This document shows, piece by piece, positions 1-7,709 of a stretch of DNA of 64,000 bases. The notes under the pieces are model-generated. The model was not told the origin of the DNA. It made no database searches and saw only the letters and a list, made by a program, of their open reading frames with translations. The DNA comes from Pseudomonadota bacterium (GTDB lineage Bacteria > Desulfobacterota > Desulfovibrionia > Desulfovibrionales > Desulfovibrionaceae). The translations under genes were made by a program, and so were the position numbers. The DNA lies in contig JAEWQB010000027.1 in assembly GCA_023460395.1 (NCBI GenBank), forward strand, positions 10,212-74,211, given 5' to 3'. Position 1 is the stretch's first letter. Every line of letters begins with the position of its first letter.

Positions 1-77
1 GCGCCGCTTCAGAAACCACAAATGTAACGCCGCAGCCGCCCGATCCACGGCACAATACCGCGGCGGAGGATGTTTCC

Positions 78-566
78 ATGAACCTGTTCCTTTCCTTCAT
101 TGCCGCCTGTATCGGAGGCTTTCTTGGCTTTAAATCCCGCTTTCCCGCCGGAGCCATGCTGGGCGCGGCTCTGGGCGTGCTGGCCTATCGCTATCTGGCC
201 TCGCAGCAAGTACATATGCCCAAGTATATCATTTTTATGGCCCAAGTGCTTATCGGAATGGTCATCGCGGAAGCATGCGACCGGGAACTGCTCAGAAAAC
301 TGGCGGAGCTGATGTGGCCCATGCTTATCTCCTGCACGGTACTCATCCTTGCCGGGCTGTGCACCTCATACGCGTTCTACCGTCTGGGTTACATAGATTT
401 TCCCACAGCGTACATCGCGGGCAGTCCGGGAGCCATGCAGGTGCTGGTTGCCATGAGCGGTGACATGAAGGCGGATGTGGCGCTTGTGGCGGCCTTCCAT
501 TCCGTGCGGCTTATTATTGTTAGCGTTACCGCGCCGCTGATCTTCAAGTATTTCATACGGGGGTAG
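78..566 (+). CDS. AbrB-type integral membrane protein (half-length)
   Basis: The 162-residue product is almost entirely hydrophobic, with about five membrane segments, and contains the motif AGSPGAMQVLVAMS around residues 113-126, typical of the AbrB duplication family (membrane proteins, not the DNA-binding AbrB). Full AbrB proteins carry two such repeats; this is one. ATG 78 has GGAGG at 64-68, a good ribosome site. However, the same frame is open back to base 1 with a hydrophilic linker-like stretch, so this could instead be the second half of a two-repeat protein that starts before the window. It is followed 4 bp later by citG and the citrate-type two-component pair, so a role in carboxylate uptake is plausible but unproven. 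Confidence 0.7.
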   Translation: MNLFLSFIAACIGGFLGFKSRFPAGAMLGAALGVLAYRYLASQQVHMPKYIIFMAQVLIGMVIAEACDRELLRKLAELMWPMLISCTVLILAGLCTSYAFYRLGYIDFPTAYIAGSPGAMQVLVAMSGDMKADVALVAAFHSVRLIIVSVTAPLIFKYFIRG

Positions 567-570
567 CGCC

Positions 571-1650
571 ATGAGGATATTCCGCCCAAACGGCCTCGCG
601 CGGGTATTGCCGGAACAACATAGTACGGTTCCGGTGACACATAGCGCGGCACCCGCCCCGGCTCCCGCTGCGGACGAGGCTCCGATCCTTTTGCCTTTTG
701 GGCTGGAAACACTTGCCGGACAGATCGGAACCGCCGCAGTGCGGGCGGCTATCCACGAAGCGACAACCACGCACAAGCCGGGGCTGGTCTGTCCCGACTC
801 GCAAGGCGCACACCGCGACATGGACATTACCACCATGATCGCCAGTGCGATGAGTCTTGCCCCGTACTTCCGCGCCGCCGCCGCCCACGGTATACGAAGC
901 GCGCATATGCCCCCGCGTGAGGCCTTCGCCGTCCTCCGCCGGCAAGGCTGCGCCGCAGAACGCACCATGCTTGCCGCTACCGGAGGCGTGAACACCCACA
1001 AGGGGCTTATCTTTTCGCTCGGCATTCTCACGGCGGCTTCAGGCCGTGGCGCGGCACTGGGCCATACCATGGACTGCGCTGCCATATGCCGCATAGGCGC
1101 CTCATTCGTCCGGGGCATTGTGGAGCGGGACTTCGGCCCTCTTCTGGCGGCGCGTTCGCGTTACGGTTCCCTGTCCCTGCCTGAAACGGCACTGCTGGAA
1201 CACGGACGCGCTGTCGCGGGACGTCCTTTGACGGCGGGAGAAACCTTCTTCATGCTTCACGGTATCACAGGCATTAGGGGTGAGGCCGAACAGGGCTTCC
1301 CCCACGTGCTTGCGGCTAAAACGGTATTTGACTCCTTGCTGGAGCGGCACGGCCTGAACACCGCTGCCGTAAACGCTCTGCTGTTGCTTATGCGCGACAT
1401 GCCGGATACCAACGTGCTGCACCGGGGCGGGCAGGAAGGGCTAACCTTCCTCCGCCGGGAAGCGGCAGCGGTGCTGGACGCGGGCGGTGCGACAACGCCT
1501 GCGGGCACGCAACTCCTTCTGACGTTGCAACGCCGATGTATTGAACGAAACATCAGCCCCGGCGGATGCGCGGACTTGCTGGCGGTTGTGTTATTTTTCC
1601 ATTTGCTCTCAACCAACGCCGCCTTGTCCTCGCGGCCCCCCTGTTTTTAA
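571..1650 (+). CDS. citG: Triphosphoribosyl-dephospho-CoA synthase (CitG/MdcB family)
   Basis: This 359-residue protein carries the CitG signatures KPGLVCPDSQGAHRDMD (about residues 69-85), GGVNTHKG (near 136) and ISPGGCADLLA near the C terminus. The family makes 2'-(5''-triphosphoribosyl)-3'-dephospho-CoA from ATP and dephospho-CoA, the precursor of the prosthetic group of the acyl carrier subunit of citrate lyase or malonate decarboxylase. The first 40 or so residues are Ala/Pro-rich and poorly conserved in appearance. It is flanked by an AbrB membrane protein and a CitA/CitB-like regulatory pair, which favours citrate lyase over malonate decarboxylase. The lyase subunits themselves are not in the window and would be expected upstream. 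Confidence 0.85.
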   Translation: MRIFRPNGLARVLPEQHSTVPVTHSAAPAPAPAADEAPILLPFGLETLAGQIGTAAVRAAIHEATTTHKPGLVCPDSQGAHRDMDITTMIASAMSLAPYFRAAAAHGIRSAHMPPREAFAVLRRQGCAAERTMLAATGGVNTHKGLIFSLGILTAASGRGAALGHTMDCAAICRIGASFVRGIVERDFGPLLAARSRYGSLSLPETALLEHGRAVAGRPLTAGETFFMLHGITGIRGEAEQGFPHVLAAKTVFDSLLERHGLNTAAVNALLLLMRDMPDTNVLHRGGQEGLTFLRREAAAVLDAGGATTPAGTQLLLTLQRRCIERNISPGGCADLLAVVLFFHLLSTNAALSSRPPCF

Positions 1651-1651
1651 T

Positions 1652-3481
1652 ATGAAACACTGGCTCGCCCTTCTTTCCCGCAGAACACGGCTCAGAACCA
1701 AACTCGTTTTGCTTGTCTGCTGCATGTTTCTGCCCCCCGTGGTTCTGCTAAATATTCACGTCCACTATCTGATCGACTCGGAATACCGCAATGTCGCTGG
1801 CGATCAGGCCATGAATGTAGCCACAATTACGGCGGAAATGCCCCGCGTGAAACGCTTCATGCAGGGAGAACGCGCCCTGTTGCCCGAACTGGGGCAGGAA
1901 CTGGACATGCTTGCTGACGCCAGTCAGGTAAAATTCATCGTCCTTATCGACATGAACGGCATACGGGCGTTTCACCCCGTCCGCGAAAATATCGGCCTCC
2001 ACGTAGAAGGAGGCGACGCGGGTGACGGACTTATGGGAAAAAGCTACATCTCTTTCGCACAGGGAACGTTTGGCTATTCCCTACGGGCGTTTCAGCCTAT
2101 CTGGTCCGACGATGGCAAGCAGATTGGCGTGGTTATTGTGGGCATTATGTCAGACGCCATAGAGCGCACCATAGCCCGGTTCATGGCTCCGGTATGGCCG
2201 GGACTGTTCGTCCTGCTGCTAGTGGCGTTGCTGGTGGCGGTGCTGTTCTCGCGCAGCATCACCCGTATTCTTCACGGGCTGGAGCCGGAAGAAATAGCCC
2301 GCCGGCTGGAAGAACGTGTGGCCATGCTCAGTACCGTGCGGGAAGGTATTGTCGCCGTAAATACCCGCGCACGCATTACGCTGGTCAATGCCGAGGCCAC
2401 GCGCATCCTGAACGCGGCAGGCGTGCACGGTGATTTTATAGGCAAACCCGTGGATGAGGTGGTGCCAAATTCCCGCCTCAATGAAATTATCGCCAGCGGA
2501 CGTGCCGAATATGACAATGAACAGGATCTGCACGGCACGGTTATTCTGACCAACCGCACCCCCATTCTCGTCAACGGGTCACTGGTGGGAGCCATTGCCA
2601 CCTTCCGCGACATGACCGAAGTACGCCGCCTCGCCGAAGACCTGACCGGCGTGAACCGCTATGTGGACGCGCTGCGCACGCAGTCCCACGAATTTCTCAA
2701 CCGGCTGCACGTCATTTACGGGCTGGTGCAAAAGGGAAAGTACGCCGCGCTGTCCACATACCTATCCAACCTTATCGGCATGCGTCTTAAAGACAACGCA
2801 GCCATCGCATCTGGAGTGCGGGACGCGGTTATCGCGGGATTTCTCTCCAGCAAATTCACCAAAGCGCGGGAACTGGGCGTGCAGGTTGAATTTGAAATTG
2901 AAGGCGAGTTGGAAGAACTTTACGATCCCAAACTGCGAAACGGGCTGGTGACGGTCCTTGGCAACGTCATTGACAACGGACTGGATGCCATGGCGGAAGC
3001 GGATAAAAAGCACATGGCGGTTGCCTTTACCGTAGATGATGAGAATATATGGATCAGAATCACTGATTCAGGCGAAGGCATCCCCGCGGAACTGATGAAC
3101 AGCGTTTTTACCCGAAATTTTTCCACCAAGGGCGCTGGGAGAGGGATTGGCCTATATCTGGTGTTACTCACCGTCAATTCACTGGGGGGAACGCTTGAGA
3201 TGGATTCGGTTCCCCAGCGGGGAACAAGCGTAACGGTGCAACTGCCCCGCACTGCCCCGCCGCTGACGTCCCCCACATACATTTCCGCCAACTCTGCCAG
3301 TCACGGCAGTTCTGGCAGTTCTGGCAGTTCCACAGACACGCCGCATGTAGCTTCAGATACCGGCTCTCCCGCAGACGGGGAAACACCCGATACCCGCACC
3401 ACGGGACCGCAGCAAACCGGGGAGGAACCGGAACCACGAAATTCACCGCGCCCCGACAACGAAAGGGACACAGACGCATGA
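1652..3481 (+). CDS. CitA/DcuS-family sensor histidine kinase
   Basis: The 609-residue kinase has an N-terminal membrane segment (about residues 19-38), an extracytoplasmic sensor domain (about 40-175) of the Cache/PDC kind seen in CitA and DcuS, a second membrane segment (about 180-198), a PAS domain (about 215-330), the family-specific phosphoacceptor region SHEFLNRLHVIYGL, and a HATPase domain with DNGLDAM, DSGEGIP and GRGIGLYL. CitA and DcuS sense citrate or C4-dicarboxylates. ATG 1652 begins 2 bases after the citG stop; the frame is open further upstream inside citG but that would overlap. The last 65 residues are a Ser/Gly/Thr/Pro-rich tail with the repeat GSSGSSGSS, unusual for this family. 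The stop overlaps the regulator start (ATGA). Confidence 0.88.
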   Translation: MKHWLALLSRRTRLRTKLVLLVCCMFLPPVVLLNIHVHYLIDSEYRNVAGDQAMNVATITAEMPRVKRFMQGERALLPELGQELDMLADASQVKFIVLIDMNGIRAFHPVRENIGLHVEGGDAGDGLMGKSYISFAQGTFGYSLRAFQPIWSDDGKQIGVVIVGIMSDAIERTIARFMAPVWPGLFVLLLVALLVAVLFSRSITRILHGLEPEEIARRLEERVAMLSTVREGIVAVNTRARITLVNAEATRILNAAGVHGDFIGKPVDEVVPNSRLNEIIASGRAEYDNEQDLHGTVILTNRTPILVNGSLVGAIATFRDMTEVRRLAEDLTGVNRYVDALRTQSHEFLNRLHVIYGLVQKGKYAALSTYLSNLIGMRLKDNAAIASGVRDAVIAGFLSSKFTKARELGVQVEFEIEGELEELYDPKLRNGLVTVLGNVIDNGLDAMAEADKKHMAVAFTVDDENIWIRITDSGEGIPAELMNSVFTRNFSTKGAGRGIGLYLVLLTVNSLGGTLEMDSVPQRGTSVTVQLPRTAPPLTSPTYISANSASHGSSGSSGSSTDTPHVASDTGSPADGETPDTRTTGPQQTGEEPEPRNSPRPDNERDTDA

Positions 3482-4137
3482 TTAAGGTCATCATAGTCGA
3501 AGACGACCCCATGGTGGCGTCCATCAATTCGGAATATCTCGCCCGGCTGGACGGGTTCAGCCTGTGCGCCAGCTTTAACACGGGAAAGGCGTGCCTCGCG
3601 TATTTAAAAACCCATGACGATGTGCTGGTTCTGCTGGACGTTTTTATGCCCGGTCTGGATGGTTTGGAACTCCTCCAGCGTATTCGCAGCGCACACCCGC
3701 GCGTGGACGTGATTATGATCACCGCCGACCGCAGCAGCGAGGATATCAAGCGGGCCTTGCGTCTGGGAGTCATTGATTACTTGATGAAACCATTCACCTT
3801 TGAACGGTTTCAGACCGCGCTTCTCTCATATCAGGAACGGCGCAGGTTACTCGGCTCACAGGAAGAGTTAGACCAGAGTATGCTGGACCAGCGTATTTTT
3901 ATCCGCGCCAACCCGGCTCACCCCAAGGGGGTGGACGCGGACACACTGCGGATTATTCAGGATGACCTTGCCGCCCGCACCGAGAGTTGCAGCATTAAAG
4001 ACTTGGAGCAAAGCATCGGTCTGTCTCGCGTGTCCATAAAAAAATATCTTGTCCATCTGGAAGAAATAGGCAGAGTTTCCAGCAGCCTAGACTACCCTTC
4101 CGTGGGACGTCCCGTGCGCAAATACCGCTGGATATGA
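3478..4137 (+). CDS. CitB/DcuR-family response regulator
   Basis: The 219-residue protein has a receiver domain (about residues 1-120) with acidic pocket EDD, phosphoacceptor Asp in LLDVFMPGLDG, conserved Thr/Ser region MITAD and Lys in YLMKPF, followed by a C-terminal helix-turn-helix region (LEQSIGLSRVSIKKYLVHLE). This arrangement is that of CitB and DcuR, partners of CitA/DcuS kinases. Its start codon overlaps the stop of the kinase gene, which implies translational coupling. The likely targets are the citrate-lyase and transport genes of this locus. It is convergent with the ABC ATPase gene, 34 bp away, with no clear terminator between. Confidence 0.88.
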   Translation: MIKVIIVEDDPMVASINSEYLARLDGFSLCASFNTGKACLAYLKTHDDVLVLLDVFMPGLDGLELLQRIRSAHPRVDVIMITADRSSEDIKRALRLGVIDYLMKPFTFERFQTALLSYQERRRLLGSQEELDQSMLDQRIFIRANPAHPKGVDADTLRIIQDDLAARTESCSIKDLEQSIGLSRVSIKKYLVHLEEIGRVSSSLDYPSVGRPVRKYRWI

Positions 4138-4171
4138 CGCGGCGGGGCATTCCGCTCCGCAGCGGTCCGCG

Positions 4172-5077
4172 TCAGCTCTCTGATCTGGTCCTACCGGAAG
4201 CCCGGTCCTCAAAGGTGGGAGCTTCCCCCCGGCGCAGCTGAGAGCGGATGCGGGAAAACGTTTCTTCCACAACCGAAAGCCGGGCCAGAAGCACCTCTTC
4301 TTCCGTAGAGCGGCACTGCACAGCTCGCACCGCGCCGTGCCCAAACACCAACCGCCGATGGGCGGAAAGCGCAAGAACAGGATCGTGCGTGGCAATAACC
4401 GCGATTTTATCACTGCGCACAAGCAATTCCAGCGCCCGGCGCTTATCCACTCCAGCATTTTCTATTTCATCAATCAGAAGAATGGGGGAAAAGCTCAACA
4501 GAGCCGCGTCCGCTATCATAAGTGCCCGCGACTGCCCGCCTGACAGTTGGGTAAGTTGCGCCTCTGGAGCGAACGCCTCACCAGCAAGCTCGTTAGCGGC
4601 TGTAATCACCCGCGCGGTCACCTCCGCCGGGTCGGCTGCCTTCCGGCTTTCCGCATGCATGCGTACAAACTCCCGCACGGGCATATCCAACACAAAGTTC
4701 ATATTCTGCGTGAGCTGCGCCACAAGTCTGCCATGCAGGGCAAAGCGTTCTTCGGCATCCGGTACGCGCCCGTTTAACAGAATCTGCCGCCCGGAAGGCG
4801 TGTCGTGCGAAGCTAATGATTCTATATCATATAAAAAACGGCTTTTCCCCGCTCCGGTAGGACCAACCAGAGCGGTAATTTCGCCCGGCACAAAACGAAT
4901 GTCCTCCTCTTCCGAACGGCCCGATTTATCATGCCCGGCGCATACGGTCACAGAGGTTATTCTCACGCAGTCCCCGTCCGCCAGCGCGGCATCTGTCAGA
5001 TACGCAGTGTCTGCCGCCCCGCCGGGTTGTGCGATGCTTCTGCCCGCATCGTACTCCGGCTCCGGGTACTTAGCCAT
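4172..5077 (-). CDS. ABC-type ATPase without a partner permease
   Basis: The 301-residue protein has a complete ABC ATPase core: Walker A GPTGAGKS (about residues 72-79), Q-loop region LVAQLTQNM, signature LSGGQSRAL, Walker B ILLIDEIE and H-loop ATHD. No membrane segment is present and no permease gene lies nearby. The start ATG 5077 is preceded by GGAGGG and overlaps the end of the GTPase gene by 8 bp; a GTG further upstream would lie deeper in that gene. It is the third gene of a tight three-gene operon with a UreG/HypB-like GTPase and a solute-binding-like protein. The role is unknown; it could be a soluble ABC protein working in cofactor or metal-centre assembly rather than transport. Confidence 0.75.
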   Translation of the reverse strand: MAKYPEPEYDAGRSIAQPGGAADTAYLTDAALADGDCVRITSVTVCAGHDKSGRSEEEDIRFVPGEITALVGPTGAGKSRFLYDIESLASHDTPSGRQILLNGRVPDAEERFALHGRLVAQLTQNMNFVLDMPVREFVRMHAESRKAADPAEVTARVITAANELAGEAFAPEAQLTQLSGGQSRALMIADAALLSFSPILLIDEIENAGVDKRRALELLVRSDKIAVIATHDPVLALSAHRRLVFGHGAVRAVQCRSTEEEVLLARLSVVEETFSRIRSQLRRGEAPTFEDRASGRTRSES

Positions 5078-5768
5078 GTTTCCCTCCAAACGTCGCCTTG
5101 CGCACATTACCTTTCTGATACCGCGCCCCGATGCGCGTTTCGCTCAGACAATAGGAACACACAGCGGCGGGCATGGCAAAACGCAGCCGCATATCTGTTA
5201 CGGAAGCCACGGCAGGAGCCTGCGCCAAAATAGCGGCAAGCTCCCGGCACCCCTGTCCCGTCAGTCCGTTAATATGCCGAATAATCGCGCGGGCGTTCAT
5301 TTGCCGGATGCGGTGGCGATACACCTCACGCTCCGCCTGCGAGACGAGATCGCCTTTCGTTACCAACACAATATCCGCCAATTTGAGCATGGGGCCTATT
5401 TTTTCCGGCGCGGTGATGCCCATAAGATTGTCGATGACACACAGTGCCAAGGCCCCGCGCAAATGTGGCGAACAGCGATTGCATAACCCCGCTGTTTCGA
5501 TAATGCAGCAGTCTGCCCCAGTCCCCCGCGCCCAGCCGTAAGCTTCTTCCAGATTCACGGCAAAAAAGTGGTCCGGGCACAATCCACCGGAAAGCGCCGC
5601 AGTAACGGGAATACCCGCCGCCTCGTAAACCTGTGCGTCTCTGGTTTGCAGGCAGTCGAATTTAATAACGGCGCACCGCACTCCCTGCTCGCGCAGTGCC
5701 GTGCCGCAGTGGACCAAAAGAGAAGTTTTGCCACACGAAGGCGGACCAGCTACCGTAATGAGGCGCAC
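5070..5768 (-). CDS. UreG/HypB-like P-loop GTPase with Cys motifs
   Basis: The 232-residue protein begins with a P-loop AGPPSCGKTS (residues 7-16) and has TKGD in the position of the base-recognition NKxD motif, the layout of the SIMIBI metallochaperone GTPases UreG, HypB and CobW. Several Cys clusters could bind metal: GGLCPDHF in the region where HypB and UreG bind metal, IETAGLCNRCSPHL, and a C-terminal CSYC. The start ATG 5768 lies 19 bp inside the upstream gene and its stop overlaps the ABC ATPase start, so the three genes are almost certainly co-translated. The client protein is not identifiable. An alternative is a MobB/CobW-like cofactor protein, but the Cys motifs favour metal delivery. 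Confidence 0.7.
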   Translation of the reverse strand: MRLITVAGPPSCGKTSLLVHCGTALREQGVRCAVIKFDCLQTRDAQVYEAAGIPVTAALSGGLCPDHFFAVNLEEAYGWARGTGADCCIIETAGLCNRCSPHLRGALALCVIDNLMGITAPEKIGPMLKLADIVLVTKGDLVSQAEREVYRHRIRQMNARAIIRHINGLTGQGCRELAAILAQAPAVASVTDMRLRFAMPAAVCSYCLSETRIGARYQKGNVRKATFGGKHG

Positions 5769-6853
5769 TCGTTCCCCCGTACCAGTTCACGAAAGCGGGT
5801 ATTCAGCATATCGCGCAGCACGGTGATGTCGTGCTTGGCAATAAAATCCCATCCCACCCACCGTATTGCGGCCCCGGCTGGCAGATTTTCCGGCAAGGGA
5901 CCACCTAACGGCAAAAACCACCGGGCGCTTTCTATAGCTCCGAAACCGTGGGTAAAAAAATGAAGAAGCTGGGCCAGCCGCGCGTGCTCACTCTGTTTGG
6001 CTAAAAAATACAGCGGGCTGGCGGCGGTTCCGTCCTTGGGCCAGATAACCCGCATGTGCCCCGGCTGCCGGGAGCTTTCCGCGAAAAAGTAGGGAATGAT
6101 GTAAATGCCCCCCACGTTAGGCGCGCCGCCGGACTTCCCCATACGCGAGGAGTGCATCAGCCCGTGACAATTGGCGGCAAAACGCTCAATGCCGTCCATG
6201 CCATACTCCTTGTACAGCCCCATGAGCACCGCGTCCGCCATATCGTCGCCATCGCCGCACATATTTATCTGGCCCGCATACACGGGGTTCAGTAAATCGC
6301 CCCACGTTTCCGGTACGGGTAAATCTCCCAACCTTTCAGTATCAACCAGAAATATGTACGGAGTGAGTCCGTAAACCACATACCGTCCCGCAGGGTCCAG
6401 AATGCCCGCTTCCAGATGCATCGGGGAAACAGTCTCCGGCAGAACCGCGCCGAACACATCCGCATGGACAAACCGCTCGACAAATTCCTTACGGAAAAAA
6501 TCCCCAAATCCTATAGACGCGATAATGCCGGGAAGCTGATCCACATCCGTTGCGTGGTACAGCGGGTCATACGGATCAACAGACGTGCATCCCATGGGAA
6601 TATGCACGGAAACGAGCGCGCCGCCCCGCGCATACTCCGCCTGTATGGCTTCCACTCGCTCCTTCACGGCAAGTTTCACCGGGCAGGGAGCATACAGCAA
6701 TAAATCCATTTCACCGGGAAAAGACGGCCCTTCCTCCCCCATAGCGCGAACGGATGACAGCAGAGCATCCAGCGTTTTCATTCCGGCTTCCTCCAGCGGT
6801 GCGGTACACAGACTTACCCGTGCGGGAAATTCCGTAACCGGGTGGAATACCAT
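5750..6853 (-). CDS. Solute-binding-like protein lacking a signal peptide
   Basis: The product (367 residues from ATG 6853) resembles type II periplasmic solute-binding proteins of the iron/spermidine type, with motifs YAPCPVKLAVKERVEAIQ, VPETWGDLL and GDGDDMADAVL. There is no hydrophobic signal sequence from any possible start, so it is predicted cytoplasmic. The N terminus (HPVTEFPARVSLCTAPLEEAG) loosely resembles DUF1858, a short domain often found on such proteins. ATG 6781 has a stronger ribosome site (GGAGGAAG) and would drop that domain; I prefer 6853 because it keeps it. It is the first gene of the trio with the GTPase and ABC ATPase, and no permease is present. Confidence 0.65.
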   Translation of the reverse strand: MVFHPVTEFPARVSLCTAPLEEAGMKTLDALLSSVRAMGEEGPSFPGEMDLLLYAPCPVKLAVKERVEAIQAEYARGGALVSVHIPMGCTSVDPYDPLYHATDVDQLPGIIASIGFGDFFRKEFVERFVHADVFGAVLPETVSPMHLEAGILDPAGRYVVYGLTPYIFLVDTERLGDLPVPETWGDLLNPVYAGQINMCGDGDDMADAVLMGLYKEYGMDGIERFAANCHGLMHSSRMGKSGGAPNVGGIYIIPYFFAESSRQPGHMRVIWPKDGTAASPLYFLAKQSEHARLAQLLHFFTHGFGAIESARWFLPLGGPLPENLPAGAAIRWVGWDFIAKHDITVLRDMLNTRFRELVRGNECASLR

Positions 6854-6925
6854 TGTAGAATAGATTCCATATATGCGGCAAGAAGCCACATTTTTGTATG
6901 GTCGCAGAGTCTGACCAAACGACAA

Positions 6926-6957
6926 AACGGACGCCGGAGTATTCTCCGGCGTCCGTT
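6926..6957 (-). terminator. Intrinsic terminator after the lipoprotein gene
   Basis: A perfect 14-bp inverted repeat (AACGGACGCCGGAG and its complement) encloses a 4-base loop. Read on the minus strand it is followed by TTTTG, so it ends transcription of the gene at 6985-7449. Confidence 0.85.
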
Positions 6958-6984
6958 ACAGACTCGTCTCAGTGTCGGAAGAGG

Positions 6985-7449
6985 CTAATGCCGCACGCGG
7001 GCGGAACCATCCCCCGCACGCAGAATACGGACCCGATCTCCCTTATAGAAGGACTCCCCGCCCGCTTCCTGCACAATGGACACAACCTTGCCGCCATCCT
7101 GCTCCACGGTAATTTCCAGCGCCTGCTTGGTGCCCACAGCGCCTTCCGCCGCAGCGCCACCCGCACCACCCAACACCGCGCCACCCAACGTGGAAAGGGT
7201 TCTCCCCCGCCCACCGCCTATGGTGCTGCCCAACACGCCGCCAATGATGGCCCCGCCCAGAAGCCCCAGACCGGATTGTTCCGCCTGAATAGTCACGGGC
7301 TGCACATCAATAATAGTGCCGTACTCCACCGTGTGCTCCACGCGAGCTTGCTTGGTGCTGTAAACATTGCCGCTCTGGCTGGCGCAACCCGCCGCCAAAA
7401 GGGCCAGCATAAGAAGAAGGACGAGGGGGAAATATCCAATGCGTTTCAT
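6985..7449 (-). CDS. Glycine-zipper outer-membrane lipoprotein (SlyB/PcP-like)
   Basis: The 154-residue protein has a lipoprotein signal peptide (KRIGYFPLVLLLMLALLAAGC, lipobox LLAAGC at about residues 16-21) and a central glycine-zipper region (GLLGGAIIGGVLGSTIGGG and GGAVLGGAGGAAAEGAVG), the hallmark of the 17-kDa surface antigen/SlyB family. The C-terminal third looks like a small beta domain ending in GDRVRILRAG. ATG 7449 is preceded by GGAGA at a proper distance; the frame is open upstream but nothing there looks coding. It is expected in the outer membrane with a structural or envelope-stress role. It is a single-gene unit closed by the strong terminator at 6926-6957. Confidence 0.85.
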   Translation of the reverse strand: MKRIGYFPLVLLLMLALLAAGCASQSGNVYSTKQARVEHTVEYGTIIDVQPVTIQAEQSGLGLLGGAIIGGVLGSTIGGGRGRTLSTLGGAVLGGAGGAAAEGAVGTKQALEITVEQDGGKVVSIVQEAGGESFYKGDRVRILRAGDGSARVRH

Positions 7450-7709
7450 GGCATTCTCCATTGCTTTCGCGGTTACTAAAGGTACGGGCGAGCAGATCAA
7501 GGCAGACTCGCAACCCGCCCTATTGCCCGGCACACCGCGCCCGGCATGGTCACAGGCATGCGGGCAGACCTTACTTCATCATACCGTTCCCCGCCGCTAA
7601 GTCAACCACGGCTCTTTCCATATTCTTCCTCATAAGCATATTTCCATAGCATACCCGGCTTGTTCTATGCCACGACTATGCTATGGTGCAGACAAAAAGG
7701 AGCTTTGCC

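Noticed and set aside
366..1118. 250-codon minus-strand frame over citG
   Set aside because: It overlaps two recognised genes on the other strand and has no domain or ribosome site.
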